Origin: Coriaria nepalensis
Taxonomy: Eukaryota > Streptophyta > Magnoliopsida > Cucurbitales > Coriariaceae
DNA length: 64,000 bases
Assembly (NCBI GenBank): GCA_027186245.1
Contig: CP114491.1
Coordinates: 7,437,501-7,501,500, forward strand
Direction of reading: 5' to 3'
Position numbers and translations under genes: made by a program. A model generated the notes under the pieces. The model was not told where the DNA came from. It searched no databases and was given only the letters and a program-made list of their open reading frames with translations. Below, piece by piece: positions 45,115 to 57,111 of the stretch (the stretch's first letter is position 1; the number at the start of each line of letters is the position of its first letter).

Positions 45115-48100
45115 ATGGCTGCAACGCCAAGCAGACGGCTGCAAAGCATGCTGCAAGCCGCTGTACAATCGGTTCAATGGACTTACAGCCTCTTCTGGCA
45201 ATTTAGTCCACAGCAAGGGTAAAATTCTCCTAAGCTAATTAGTATATCAATCATAATTAGCCCATTTCCTAAGCTCAGTATAGATTATAGGATAATTATG
45301 TGGAGTCCTTTGATTAAGAAGTAAATATGTGGTCAGGATTTTAGTATGGGGGGAGGGGCATTACAATGGAGCAATCAAGACAAGGAAGACAGTGAATTCA
45401 ATGGAGATTAGTGATGACGAGGCATCAATTCAAAGGAGCCAGCAGCTCCGGGAGCTTTACATTTCCCTGTCGGCTGGTGAGACGGAGCCACCAAGTCGGC
45501 GGCCATGCGCCGCCTTGTCTCCGGAGGACTTGACGGAGTCAGAATGGTTCTACTTGATGTGTGTCTCCTTCACTTTCCCTCCTGGTGTTGGGTAAGTACG
45601 TATAGTACTAGTACTCGTAGTAGTTTCTACTTTAATTTTTTTTTTCTTTTCTGAACAAGCTGCAATTAGATCATATCAAAAATCATGACCTACTCAAATG
45701 TACTTGTATTTAATTTACACGATATTTCTTGCTACACGTACAGTCGTGGGGCTGGAAAAATCGTGCAAGTAAAAAGCAGTAAAATTTATCAGCAGAAGCA
45801 TATGTTTTTGGGTTTTGCCTTTTGTCCTTGCAGTTCCACGATTTACGGATTTAGTAAAAATCTTTTTTTTTTTTTTCTTTCTTATATACTGGAGATGTAT
45901 TGATAGTGTTGAGCAACAGTATTGAATTATGAACATAATAGAGACCAAACAAACAAATAACATTGCATGTAATTAGATACAATTACGAGAAATTTTTGTA
46001 AGAACTGTATGTATATAGTAGATACAATTATGAGCTTTGACTTGTCTACTCAATAATTTCTCTGCAATTAGGTAGCTGCCATAAATTTATATATTTGTTT
46101 ACAAATAGTTTTTCTGGGACTCTTTCTGAGCTATTAATAAATGACTGTTAGCGTTTCGCAATTTCTCATGCACTCTGCAGAGGAAGAGAAGGGAACGGAA
46201 GTGATTTTAAAATTTATTTTTAGTATTTTGATATTTTTTTAATAAGAGAAAAAATAGTTGATTTTTTTTATTATTTAGATTATTTTATAAAAGATAATAA
46301 AAAATTATTTTGATATATTTATGATTATATTTATTATTAATAAATATTTAATCAAATTAGTATAGTAAAAACATTTTTTTATAAAAAAAAAAATATTCTC
46401 CTCTTCCCTCCCAATCACTTTGTCGTCTCTTAAAATTATATCCAAAATAAGTGAAAGGAACTTTTAAAAAAAAAAATTCACTTCCCCTTCCTCTACCAGA
46501 CATAGGTTAAGGGAAAAGAAAAAGAAAAAGAAAAAAAAGAAGGAAACATGAAACATGAAACAAGAAACAAGGGAGGATCTATAGTTAATACTAGTCTAGT
46601 CTCATGCATGGATCAAACCAGTGGCCACCGATCATTTAATGAAGCTTTTCTGTTTTGGATAATTCATTGTAGCACCTGCTGCCTAGCTTGTACCCGTAAA
46701 TAAATTTTTCAATATCGATATATTATATAGTTTGCTTGCTGTATATCTCACTGAGTGAAATGTATATATATAATATGATGATGTGCTTAGGTTTCCAGGA
46801 AAGGCGTACGCAAGACGACAGCATGTCTGGCTTACTGGTGCTAACGAGGTCGATAGCAAAACTTTCTCTAGAGCTATTCTAGCCAAGGTACGTACAAAAC
46901 GGCGTAGTTAGATTCATCTTCCATTTCCTGTCCTAACTAACTTTATTTATTTTTATTTTTTGGTTTATCTCACCTTCCGAACGTTGACTTATAGAGCGCT
47001 CGCATACAGGTAAATCTTTGTAAGCATTAGGTTTAATCTTTTGACTTTCTAGTTGAGCTTTGTCTTTTTCCTTTCCCGCCTGCCAATTATTGTTCCTTTT
47101 TTTTTTAGTGTCTGAATCTGATAATGACAATGTACAAGTATAGTTAATATTCTTACACAATTTGTTTGGGATCGATCACATGCATGCAGACCGTCGTTTG
47201 CGTTCCTCTAGTGGACGGCGTCGTTGAACTCGGCACCACAGATAAGGTGATCACTACGTACCTCATCTATAATCTTCCTTAACTAATCCACATATATATA
47301 TATATATTATGTGTGTGTACACGTGTATATAACGTGAGAAGCTAATTTTGTAGGTTCAAGAAGACATTGGAATCATCCAACACATAAAGACCTTCTTCAC
47401 CGACAACCAGTCTCCTCTTCCACCAAAACCGGCTCTCTCTGAGTACTCCACCTCAAACTCCGCCACATCAGCCGACAACCACCGTCGTCTCCTCCCATCC
47501 CCACCTGGCCCAATCATCTATGCTGTTGCGGATCAGGAGGACGTGGAAGAGGAGGAAGAAACCGAGAATTCTGACTCAGAGGAAAAAGTAACCGCCGGTG
47601 ACACTGCAGAACCGAGCGAGTTAATGCAAATGCAAATGCAAATGTCAGAGGATATAAGGCTCGGATCGCCTGATGACGGGTCGAACAATTTAGATTTGGA
47701 TATGGATTCAGATTTTCATTTGCTGAAACAGCCACGAATTGAGTCTTATAGGGCTGAGTCAACTCGGCTGTGGCCACTCATGCAACAACCATCGTCTAAT
47801 TCCGGTAATAAAATTGTTCTTATACTTATTACATACATATATACTAAAGCGTTAGTTATGTTATTTCCTTTCACATTAAATAAGGTAATGATCTAGTACT
47901 TCACGTATCAGAGATATTAGAATAGATCATCAAAAATATTTATGATTCCGAGAGAATCTAAAGTCTAGATCTCGATCATGAATAGTTGTTGATGATAACG
48001 CACTTCGGTTTCCTTCGGACAGTCGATCTAATATTAATAATAATAAATCTAGTATTGGAAAATTGGTTATCGATTTTGAGATGATATTTTACGTGGGTCC

Positions 48101-49688
48101 TACTTTGAATGTTCTAATCGGTTATCCACGCGCGGTCCCTCGTTGTGTTGTCGTGCAGTTGAGTCCAAAGCTCAATATTGCGAGTCAGACTCAGTCAGCA
48201 ATCTTCGTGCCGGGTAAACGGGTTTTTGGGACTGTACATCCTTTTTTTTTTGGTCAAAAGGTTCAAAATTCAATTTTGTGATGGTTCCCATAAAATCAAT
48301 TTATCCATGCAACAATCAATATTCAATACAGGATTTGGATTCGGGTTGGATCATATGGATCCCATCGACTCAAATCTAAGATAACATTTCAAAAAATTAA
48401 TAATTGATTAATAGTAAATTTAGATAAGCCGAATCTTATATAATTTAAACTGAATCCAAATCCTCAATTTAATACCTGTTCATTGCTCGGATATATATGC
48501 TTTCTTTTTCTTGGAATTTTTTTTTTTTTTTTCCATCCGGAACAAAAAATAGATATAATTAATCATTTGTTTAATGTTTCAAAAATATACCAGGTGGTGC
48601 TATTCCGTTAGAAGAGTTGACACAAGACGAGACACATTACTCCCAAACAGTCTCCACCATCCTCCAATGCCACCCGAACCGGTGGTCTGGTGCATCGACT
48701 GCCGCCAGCCATGTCAGTCCCTCTATCCAATCAAGTTTCACTCAGTGGACAAGCCGGATAGACCCCCACAGCATCCATGTCCCTATTGATAGCACATCTC
48801 AATGGCTATTGAAGTACATTCTCTTAAGCGTACCATTCCTCCACATAAAGCATCAAGACGAAAACTCTCAATCACCGAAATCTCGAGATGCGGATCCAAC
48901 CACACGATTGAAAAAAGTGACCTCTCAAGATGAGCTTTGTGCCAATCACGTTTTAGCGGAGCGGCGTCGTCGTGAAAAGCTCAATGAGAAGTTCATTATA
49001 TTGAGGTCATTAGTACCCTTTGTGACGAAAATGGACAAGGCTTCTATACTAGGAGATGCAATTGAGTATGTGAAACAACTATGTAAGAAAATTCAATACC
49101 TTGAGGAACGAGAATCGGAGATTGAAAAACGTTTGAGATTGTCAGAACTACAAAGAAGGACCAGTACAGGATCAAAGGACCCAATTAACTGCCGGCCAAT
49201 GGGTCCCAGCTCAAGTAACCCCGACAAGAAGAAATTGAGAGTTGTGGAGGGTAATGGGGGTGGTGCAAAACCAATCGCCAAGACGATGGGTTCGACAACC
49301 TCAGTGCCGGCTTTGCCGACACCAACGTCGGCTGTGACCATTGTACAAGTGTCGATCATTGAGAGCGATGCATTGTTGGAATTGCAGTGTCCGTACAAGG
49401 AAGGGTTATTACTCGATGTAATGCAAATGTTTCGAGGGCTTAGGATTGAGACTACGGCGGTGCAATCATCTTTGAGTAACGGGGTGTTTGTTGCTGAGCT
49501 TAGGGCAAAGGTACGTTAACATTTACTTATGGATTAACGTTCAATTTCTTTATATATCAATTAAGGTTGATTAGAATTTGCGATATTGATTATTTCAGGT
49601 GAAAGAGAATGTCCATGGGAAGAAAACAAGCATTGTGGAAGTGAAGAGGGCGATACAACAAATAATACCTCACAATGACAACTTCTAA
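45115..49688 (+). CDS. TT8: bHLH transcription factor TT8 (TRANSPARENT TESTA 8 / AN1 type)
   Basis: Eight exons, 45115-45218, 45337-45591, 46791-46887, 46995-47009, 47190-47246, 47354-47804, 48594-49510 and 49599-49688, join into 661 codons. TT8 partners R2R3-MYB and WD40 (TTG1) proteins in the nuclear MBW complex that switches on anthocyanin and proanthocyanidin genes. The N-terminal MYB-interaction region is highly conserved (SAVQ-type start [19 protein letters not shown], then [20 protein letters not shown] and [20 protein letters not shown]). An acidic stretch [16 protein letters not shown] follows. The bHLH domain is about residues 443-497 ([17 protein letters not shown]), with the DNA-contacting H445/E449/R453 triad. 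The C-terminus has the ACT-like region ([20 protein letters not shown]). The coding frame is intact. Exon 4 is only 15 nt (SARIQ). The length is normal for woody-plant orthologues and longer than in Arabidopsis. Confidence 0.95.
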
Positions 49689-51613
49689 CATTTCTCATGT
49701 TATGTTTATAACATGTCTCACTAACTATATATAATCAATAAGCTACCTAATCGCAATGTACATGTAACCTTATTATTTGGGATCTAATTTGTTTTCATTA
49801 ATATCCATTATCCTTTACCTCTTTGAACTTGAAGAGTAAGCTATGATATATGACAATGAAATTTGTAGCTTGGTAGAAAGATCAAGTATGGAGCTAGTTG
49901 TCGGATACTTGAAGGAAATTACTGTTGATGCTCCAAATTTTTTGGATGTTCCTAATAATGCATGATGAAATTGCCTGAAAGAGAAGATATGTACAGAAAG
50001 TGGGGCGGGTTCAATTCCAAAGGAAGAATCCAAATGCCTCGTCTGTTGGAAATTTATAGTAAGCCTAGATTATAAGGCCCACTAGCAGTCTTAGACGATC
50101 ATGCACGCTAGAAATTTTGCATGCATGCCTTGTATATATCAAGATCTTAAAGACAGAAACAACGGTTTGGTCTCTTGTATGATACTAGTTCCGGCATTAG
50201 ACTATACGTTCAGCTACTCTCTTGCTTCTGCGCGCTACCACATTCGTTAATTTGTAGAAAAGCTTTTTACGCATCGATCACAAGCTAGAAGTGCGATTTT
50301 TTTAGAGTCAGGGACGACGGAAATGAGTAGCATAAGAAACTATATCATAATTATAAATATTATTATTTTTATATCATCCCACTTATTATATAAAAATAAC
50401 GTTTATAATCATGATTGAATCCACTTTTTTCAATCTAAATTTGCATTCATTATTAATTAATTTTAACATTTTTCATTTGATTCTATTGTTTAGTTAAAAT
50501 CCTATATTTCTTTTCTTTTTCTTTCTAAATTTGTTCTTTCTAACTCCCAAGTTAAAACGGGAAAAGATATAGTGATATATATAATAGAATGTAGATAAAT
50601 TAATATTCAATAAATTAATAATATTAATTAAATAATATTTTTTTTCAATTTCAACTTAAAAATAATATATTAAATTTTTATATAATTTAATATTTCAATA
50701 AATTAATTAATTTTCTAAATTTTAATAATATTAATTTATTGAGATTTTACTATATACTTCTTATGTATCTATAGTACAATTGTTCGAACAATTAATTTTC
50801 AAGGCATTTGATAACTCATACAAAGATATTAAGTATGGATATTCTCGCCGTTTTGCAAATATATTCTCGTATGTCTTTAAGAAAAATCTGTAGAGTGTAG
50901 ATTTTATTTTATGTATGGTGTGCACTCTTCTTACGTATATAATGACGAGTTGAAATTTCTGAAGGGTTTAATTGTTTATGGGAATTAGAGTGAATGTAGA
51001 ATTATAAGTCATATTCATAGTGATTATGTAATTTATAGTGCTCCGAAAATCCTTGTAATATAATTGGTGGAAGTTTAAAATTACCTTTAACAACGTTTTT
51101 TTTTTTTTTCAAATTTTTATTTAAAAAAAAAACTCGTAATATATTATGTTTTAACTCTTCTACATATATGTGTGTGATTTTAATTAATTATTACCAAAAT
51201 ATTCATTGTTCTACTATTTTCTACTCAATATTTTGTTTGAAAAATTATCTACTACAAATTTTTTAGAATCCATTGTTAATTTTTTTAGCATATTATTTTA
51301 TAAAATTTTTATTTTGTGATATATTAATTTATATCATTTTATTTTATGATATTTTTGTTCTAGTTTGTATATATATTTAGTAGAAAGTATGAGTTTGCAT
51401 TCCAAAAACTCAAGAAAAAAGAAGAATATAATAATTAATTGAATCTCGAAAATGAGCTTTAAATAATTCTTATTACTAATAACAAATTAAGTTCGGAAGT
51501 ATGATTGGCCAACTGGGGAGAATAGTCATGAAGTACAATAGAAAATTATTGATTATCCAATTTCTCAAGAAAGTAGTCTTCCCAATGAGAGTATCATAAA
51601 GAATCTCAAAATG
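49689..51613. other. TT8 3' region and AT-rich intergenic DNA
   Basis: The first 150-250 bp should be the TT8 3' UTR. The rest is AT-rich (several stretches above 80% A+T between 50580 and 51420) with no open frame of interest. Confidence 0.45.
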
Positions 51614-51997
51614 TGTTAAGAAATATAGTATTTTGTTTTATTGTTTATTTGGGGTAGAATAGTATTTTCAATTTTACTTTGTTTGGCCTATATATAATCT
51701 TTATTGTTTAGGTTAAATTATCTTTTTTATTATGCATATCAATAAAATCCTAATTTCTTATTTTTCCCATTTTTCTTTATTTCCTTTGATTGTTTTACAT
51801 GTTATTAGAGTCTTTTGTATTGTTTGGTTCATGGGACGAAGCTTAATCACAAACACAGCTTTCGCGGATGTAATTGGTGATTATATAATATAGTATTCGT
51901 TATTTTTTTTTTCTATAATATAAGATTTGTTCATTTTCGGCTATCTAGTATTTCACTTTCGTTTCTTCTGCTATATGGTTTTCTTTGTTATTTTATT

Positions 51998-54900
51998 ATG
52001 GTTACTGAAAGAGACGATTCGCTTCAGTCTATGAGTGTGAGGTTGGATGGGAAGAATTATTCGTATTAGAGTTATGTGATGATAAAATTTCTTAAGAGTA
52101 AAAAAATGTGTGTATAAGTTAGTGGAACTTCTGTGAAACCTAAGACTACTGAAGTTGGTGATGAAGGTTATGTTGCTTTGATAGATGTCTAGGAAGTAAA
52201 CAATACAAAAATTATTACTTGGATTAACAATTCTGTTGAACATTCCATATGTACACAGTTAGTGAAGTATGAGACAGCAAAAGAGATATGAGATCATCTG
52301 CAAAGGTTATTCACTCAATCAAATTTTGTAAAATATTATCAATTAGAGAATAACATACGAGCTCTTCAGTTGAAGAATATGAGTATTCATGACTCTTATT
52401 ATGCTATGACAAATCTTTGTGATCAATTGGCTCTTATAGAATCGGTAGAATTAAAAACATGTGGTGTCTATATTGATCATAGAGAGCAATAACAGTCGGT
52501 ACAGTTTTTAACGACACTTCGCAATGATTTTGAAGGACTTAAAGGTTCGCATCATTCTGCACTTCCTTTTGTTGACTCAGTTGTCAGTATTGGCTAAAAA
52601 AATACGTCTTAAGTCCTATTCTAAAAACGAAATTCTTTCTATTTATAATCCTTCTATGTTAGCGGTACTTTCTAAGCCACTCTCTAATAATCATAATAAG
52701 CCTTACACAAGGGTTGTCTTTGACGAGTGTAATTTTTTAAGCATAAAGGTCATTGGAAGGCTTAGTGTTCTAAGTTGAGACAACAGCATCAATCGCAGCA
52801 GCAATCTCAAGCTTAGAAGTCTAGAAACCAGTTACAATCTAATGCTCACAGTAATACTGCAGCAGTAATTTCATCGAATCCTTTCTCCGATCCTAATACT
52901 CTGCCTAAGTAATTTCAGAAGTTTCTCTTCTTACAGCCACAAGCTATGTCTACTTCTCCTTCCGTAGGTCAGTTGCCTCATAGTTCTGTATGGGTTTTGG
53001 ATTCTTGTGCTTTTCATCATATGTCTCTAAATTTTTCATCTTTTGCTTATATGTCTCCTTCAACTTTTATACCTATAATGACTATTGATGGTACTCCTAT
53101 GCCTTTGACAGGTATTGGTTCTGTTGTCACACTATACTTGTCTATTCCTAATATTTATCATATTCTGAAACTCACATTAAATCTTACTTCTTTTGGTCAG
53201 TTATGTGATACTGGTAATTTAGTCACATTTTCCTCTTCTTTTTATTATATGCAAGATCTGCAATCTTAGAAGCTGATTGGGATAGGTCGTAGGAAGTGGA
53301 GACTATATATTTTGGATGAGTTAAGAATTTTTGTTATTGCTGCTACTAATTTTGATTTATCTTCTTTTCGGTTAAGTTTTTCTTCTTCTAGTTTTTATTT
53401 ATGGCATTCTCGCCTAGGTTATGTTTTGTCTTCTCATTTGATATTTTTGAAATCCACATGGGCGTTAGAAAATTTGCAAACTTGTGATATTTCTGATTGT
53501 AGTGAATGTAAACCCAAAAAATGTTCAACTTTACCTTTTAATCGAAGTATTTCCATTTCTTCTCTTTTTGATTTGATTCATTCTGATGTATGGGAACCTT
53601 CCCCTATTGCCATAAAAGGAGGGTCTCGATATTATGTTTTTTTTTATTGATAATTATACTTGTTATTGTTAGGTTTATTTAATGAATATCATTATAAATT
53701 TTTGGAGATATATACCGCCTTTCGAGCTCTTATCAAAACTCAACATTCTAATGTTATCAAATGTTTTAGGTGTGATTTGGATAGGGAATATACCTCTAAT
53801 AAATTTTGTGAGTTGTTTGTCTTAGATGGAACTATTCACCAAACTTTGTGTATAGATACATTGTTGAAACTGCTCATTCTCTTTTGTTGTTTGCATATGT
53901 TTCTATTGTGTTTTGGGGTGAAGCTATTCTTACTACTGTAATTTTGATTAATACAATCTCATTCTCTCATATTTCAGGTTTTTCTCTTTTCGAAAGGTTG
54001 TATAGGTATGCCCCTGATTATTCTTTCTTTAGAGTTTTTTGTTATACTTATTTCATTTTTCATCCTCATGTAAAATGTAACAAGTTGTCCTATCAATTAG
54101 TTATTTATGTCTTTCTTGGTTATGGTGAAGGTCAAAAAGGGTATCTTTATTTTGATATAATAATTTATACATTTCTTTTCTATCTCATCCATTACTCATA
54201 GCTTGACTAGAGCTAATCTTATTTATGTAGATAATTTTTCTGATGATTCTGATAATTTATCATCTTAGGTTCCTATTACTTCAATTTGTACTGATCATTC
54301 TAAAGGTACGAACACTTTACTCTCCGGCACACCTAAGGTTCCCTCTCCTCCTATGGTCCCTCAAGCTCCATCTAAGATTTTGGATCCACCTCTACATCAA
54401 TTCATTCGCATTTGTAAGTCCATAGAGTTACTAGATTTGATTATTCTTCATCTTTTACTTCCTTTTTAGCTTATTTTCATTGCCTCTTTGAGCCCTCCTC
54501 CTATAAAGAGGTAATTCTTGATCCTCTTTAGCAATAAGTTATGGATGAGGAACTTTCTTCTTTACATAAGACAAGTACTTAGTATTTGGTTCCCCTACCT
54601 CTTGGTAAGAGTGTTGTTGGTTGTCAATGGGTGTATAAGATCAAGACTAATTCTGATGGATCTATTGAGCGATACAAAGATTGGTTAGTTATAAAAGGGT
54701 ACTCTCAACAGTATGGTATGGATTATGAGGAGACATTTGATATGTTGTAAAAATGACTACTATTCCTACTCTTATTATAGTAGTTTTGGTTCGTTAGTGA
54801 CATATCTCTCAACTTGATGTTTAAAATACCTTCTTGAATAGAGATTTTCAAGAAGTTTATATAGCGCCCCCCTCCTGATGTTTCACATGCCTCTGAGTAT

Positions 54901-55550
54901 GTTTGCAAGATCAAGAAAGCGTTATATGGTCTTAAACAAACACCTCATACTTGGTTTAAGAAATTCTCTGTTGTGATTTCTTCACTTGGTTTTGCTTTTA
55001 GTAGTTATGATTCTGCTCTTTTTATTAAGAGCACTGATACATGTCGTATTATTTTGTCTTTATATGTGGATGACATGATTATTACTGGTGATGATATAAC
55101 GGTATTTTAGTTTTGAAGATAAAGTTAGCTAGACATTTTGAAATGAAGGATTTTGGTTTTCTAGGATATTTTTTGGATATTAAGATAGCTCACTCACCCA
55201 GAGGTTATCTTCTTTCTCAGTCGAAATATGTTGTAGATATTTTTTAGCAAGATATACTTACTGATAATAAGACTATAGATACTCCCATTAAGGTTAACGC
55301 AAAGTATTCTTCTTCTAATGGTTTACCTTTGGCCAATCCTACTTTATACTGCACTATTTTTGGTAGCTTAGTATATCTCACTATTACTCGTCCAGATATT
55401 GCATATGTTATTCATATTGTTAGTTAGTTTGTTGCTTATCCTACTACAGTTCATTAAGCATCTATTCTTCGTATTTTGCAGTATCTTTTGAGTATAGTAT
55501 TTCAGAATTTTTTACTTTTGTCTACCTCTTCCTTGGAGCTGCGTGCATAC
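51998..55550 (+). pseudogene. Copia gag-pol pseudogene
   Basis: Gag starts MVTERDDSLQSMSVRLDGKN and includes ITWINNSVEHSICTQLVKYE and a CCHC-like remnant (FKHKGHWKA*C). Protease-region WVLDSCAFHHMS stands where DSGASxHM is expected. The integrase zinc-binding leader is WHSRLGYV, and its core start is LFDLIHSDVWEPSP. Reverse transcriptase blocks are VYKIKTNSDGSIERYKDWLV, KALYGLKQTPHTWFKKF and the catalytic LYVDDMIITGDD, then RNase H onset SLVYLTITRPDIAY and STSSLELRAYS, where it stops. Many TAG/TAA codons sit at former CAG/TGG positions. Confidence 0.9.
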
Positions 55551-55553
55551 TCC

Positions 55554-56390
55554 TGTAATCCCTCAACATTTCTAGACTAGGCATAGTAGTGGGAAAATAA
55601 ATTTAAAGTGGACTTATTAGTAAATTTTAATTCTCACATATATCTAATTTTACCAATATAAATAATTAGGGACCATTTTATAATTTTAAGATTTAATAGG
55701 GGTTTAAGTTTAAATAATAATAATAATAATAATAATAAATAATAAATAAAATAGTACCACATTGTTATCATTTGGCAAACACCTTAATCAGCATAAGCAT
55801 CATGGTTGATGTTTCATCATAATACGTGTCATGCAATATGCTTAATCACCATATAAGATGTCAATCTTAGGCATATATGATTATACTATATAAACCCCAT
55901 TTGATGTTTACGGAAAAAGCATATAGAGAGGACAGAAAAGAAAGGGAGAGAAAGAAAAGAAAGAGAGTAAAGGAAAAAGGAGAGAAAGGAAAGAGAGAAA
56001 GAGGAAAGTCAAAATCTCCGGTCAACCAACCTTTGTAAGTATAATCTCACTGCAATACCTGAATATTGTTTGTTTATTATTATTATGATTATAATTATAT
56101 TAATTGCGGATAATATTAATTATTAAGCATGATGACTTGATTATGTCTATATTAGGATTATAATTATAGCATGCTAAGTAGAAGTAAAATATTTTGATTA
56201 CCATGCTATAAATAATGATTATAACTAGAATGAACATAATATAGCAGGATGGTTTGAGGATAATACAAACTTTAAACATTAAGTGCATATGTTCATATTT
56301 CCAGAAGTTAATGTTATGTTTAAATAAATAAGAAGCATAAGCATGCATAACATTAAAATGAGGTGCTGTCGGGTCAAAAGAAGGATCGCT
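55554..56390 (+). mobile_element. Gypsy LTR fragment inserted in the Copia element
   Basis: The fragment starts TGTAATCCCTCAACATTTCT and matches the split LTR at 41424-40609 and 35245-35130 (minus strand) along its length. Shared features are GGGAAAATAAATT, TTATTAGTAAATTTTAATT, a (TAA)n tract, a TATATAAACCCC promoter-like box, the long purine-rich tract (55920-56010) and GCATAAGCATGCATAACATT with AAAATGAGGT. It breaks off before the primer-site end of the LTR. Confidence 0.8.
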
Positions 56391-56552
56391 TGGCGGTTTC
56401 AATGGTATAATAGTTTTTTCAGTTTTTCTTTGTTTAACCTATATATATAGTCTTTGTTGTTTAGGTTAAATCATCTTTCATTATGCATATTAGAGAAACC
56501 CTAATTTCATATTTTCTTATTTTTCTTTAATTCCTTTGATTGGTTCACAACA

Positions 56553-57111
56553 TTATCAAGTGTAAGTTCTTAATGTTGATAAAAAATTTGTGATCCAAGT
56601 CAATGAAAAGTATAGTCATTGAATGTAGAAATTTGGGCTTCTATCGCAATATTAATTGGTAATGAGAGCAGTTGATCAATTTTTTTTTATGTACTAGTTT
56701 CTTAATAATTCCCTTTTAGACGTAGGATGAATATATTTTCAACAAGCCCTTCAACAAGCCCTTAATTGATAATAATTAAAGGCTGACTTTAATATTCCTT
56801 TAAGCCCCAAATATTTTTGGGCGGAATTGGATGGTTGGTTTTTGGGGCCCACAACTAGGATCGTAGTATCTCGACCAAAATATTGTTAATTTTATTAATT
56901 AATAGCAACTTATTTGTAGGCAAGTATACATTACAAGGATCTAATGGATGAATTAAATTATAGATGTATAGCTAGAAAATTACAAGACACAAGATAATAT
57001 ATAAAAGATGATGTATATATGGTACTATGGTGGATTTAGCTAGCAAGATAGATAGCTTTAGTTATGCCAATAGTGAGGAATTGGAGTAAGATATTGATCA
57101 TCAAACTGGAG
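56553..57111. other. Intergenic and 3' region of the gene at 57112-58340
   Basis: No open frame of interest. The part next to 57111 should be the 3' UTR of the minus-strand gene. Confidence 0.4.

Larger units (their letters stand above)
51614..56552 (+). mobile_element. Decayed Copia element with both LTRs, interrupted by a Gypsy LTR piece
   Basis: The 5' LTR (51614-51799, 186 bp) begins TGTTAAGAAATATAG and ends GTTTTACA, then a worn primer site TGTTATTAGAGTC. The 3' LTR remnant (about 56401-56552) repeats it: TTTAGGTTAAATYATCTTT, TTATGCATAT and TTCCTTTGATTG occur in the same order. Between them lie gag and polymerase remains. The end of RNase H, the polypurine tract and the start of the 3' LTR are replaced by an LTR fragment (55554-56390) of an unrelated Gypsy family. 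No matching target duplication was seen. Confidence 0.85.

Noticed and set aside
47514..47777. Minus-strand frame opposite TT8 exon 6
   Set aside because: Shadow of the acidic linker of TT8.
49093..49398. Minus-strand frame opposite TT8 exon 7
   Set aside because: Shadow of the bHLH-containing exon.
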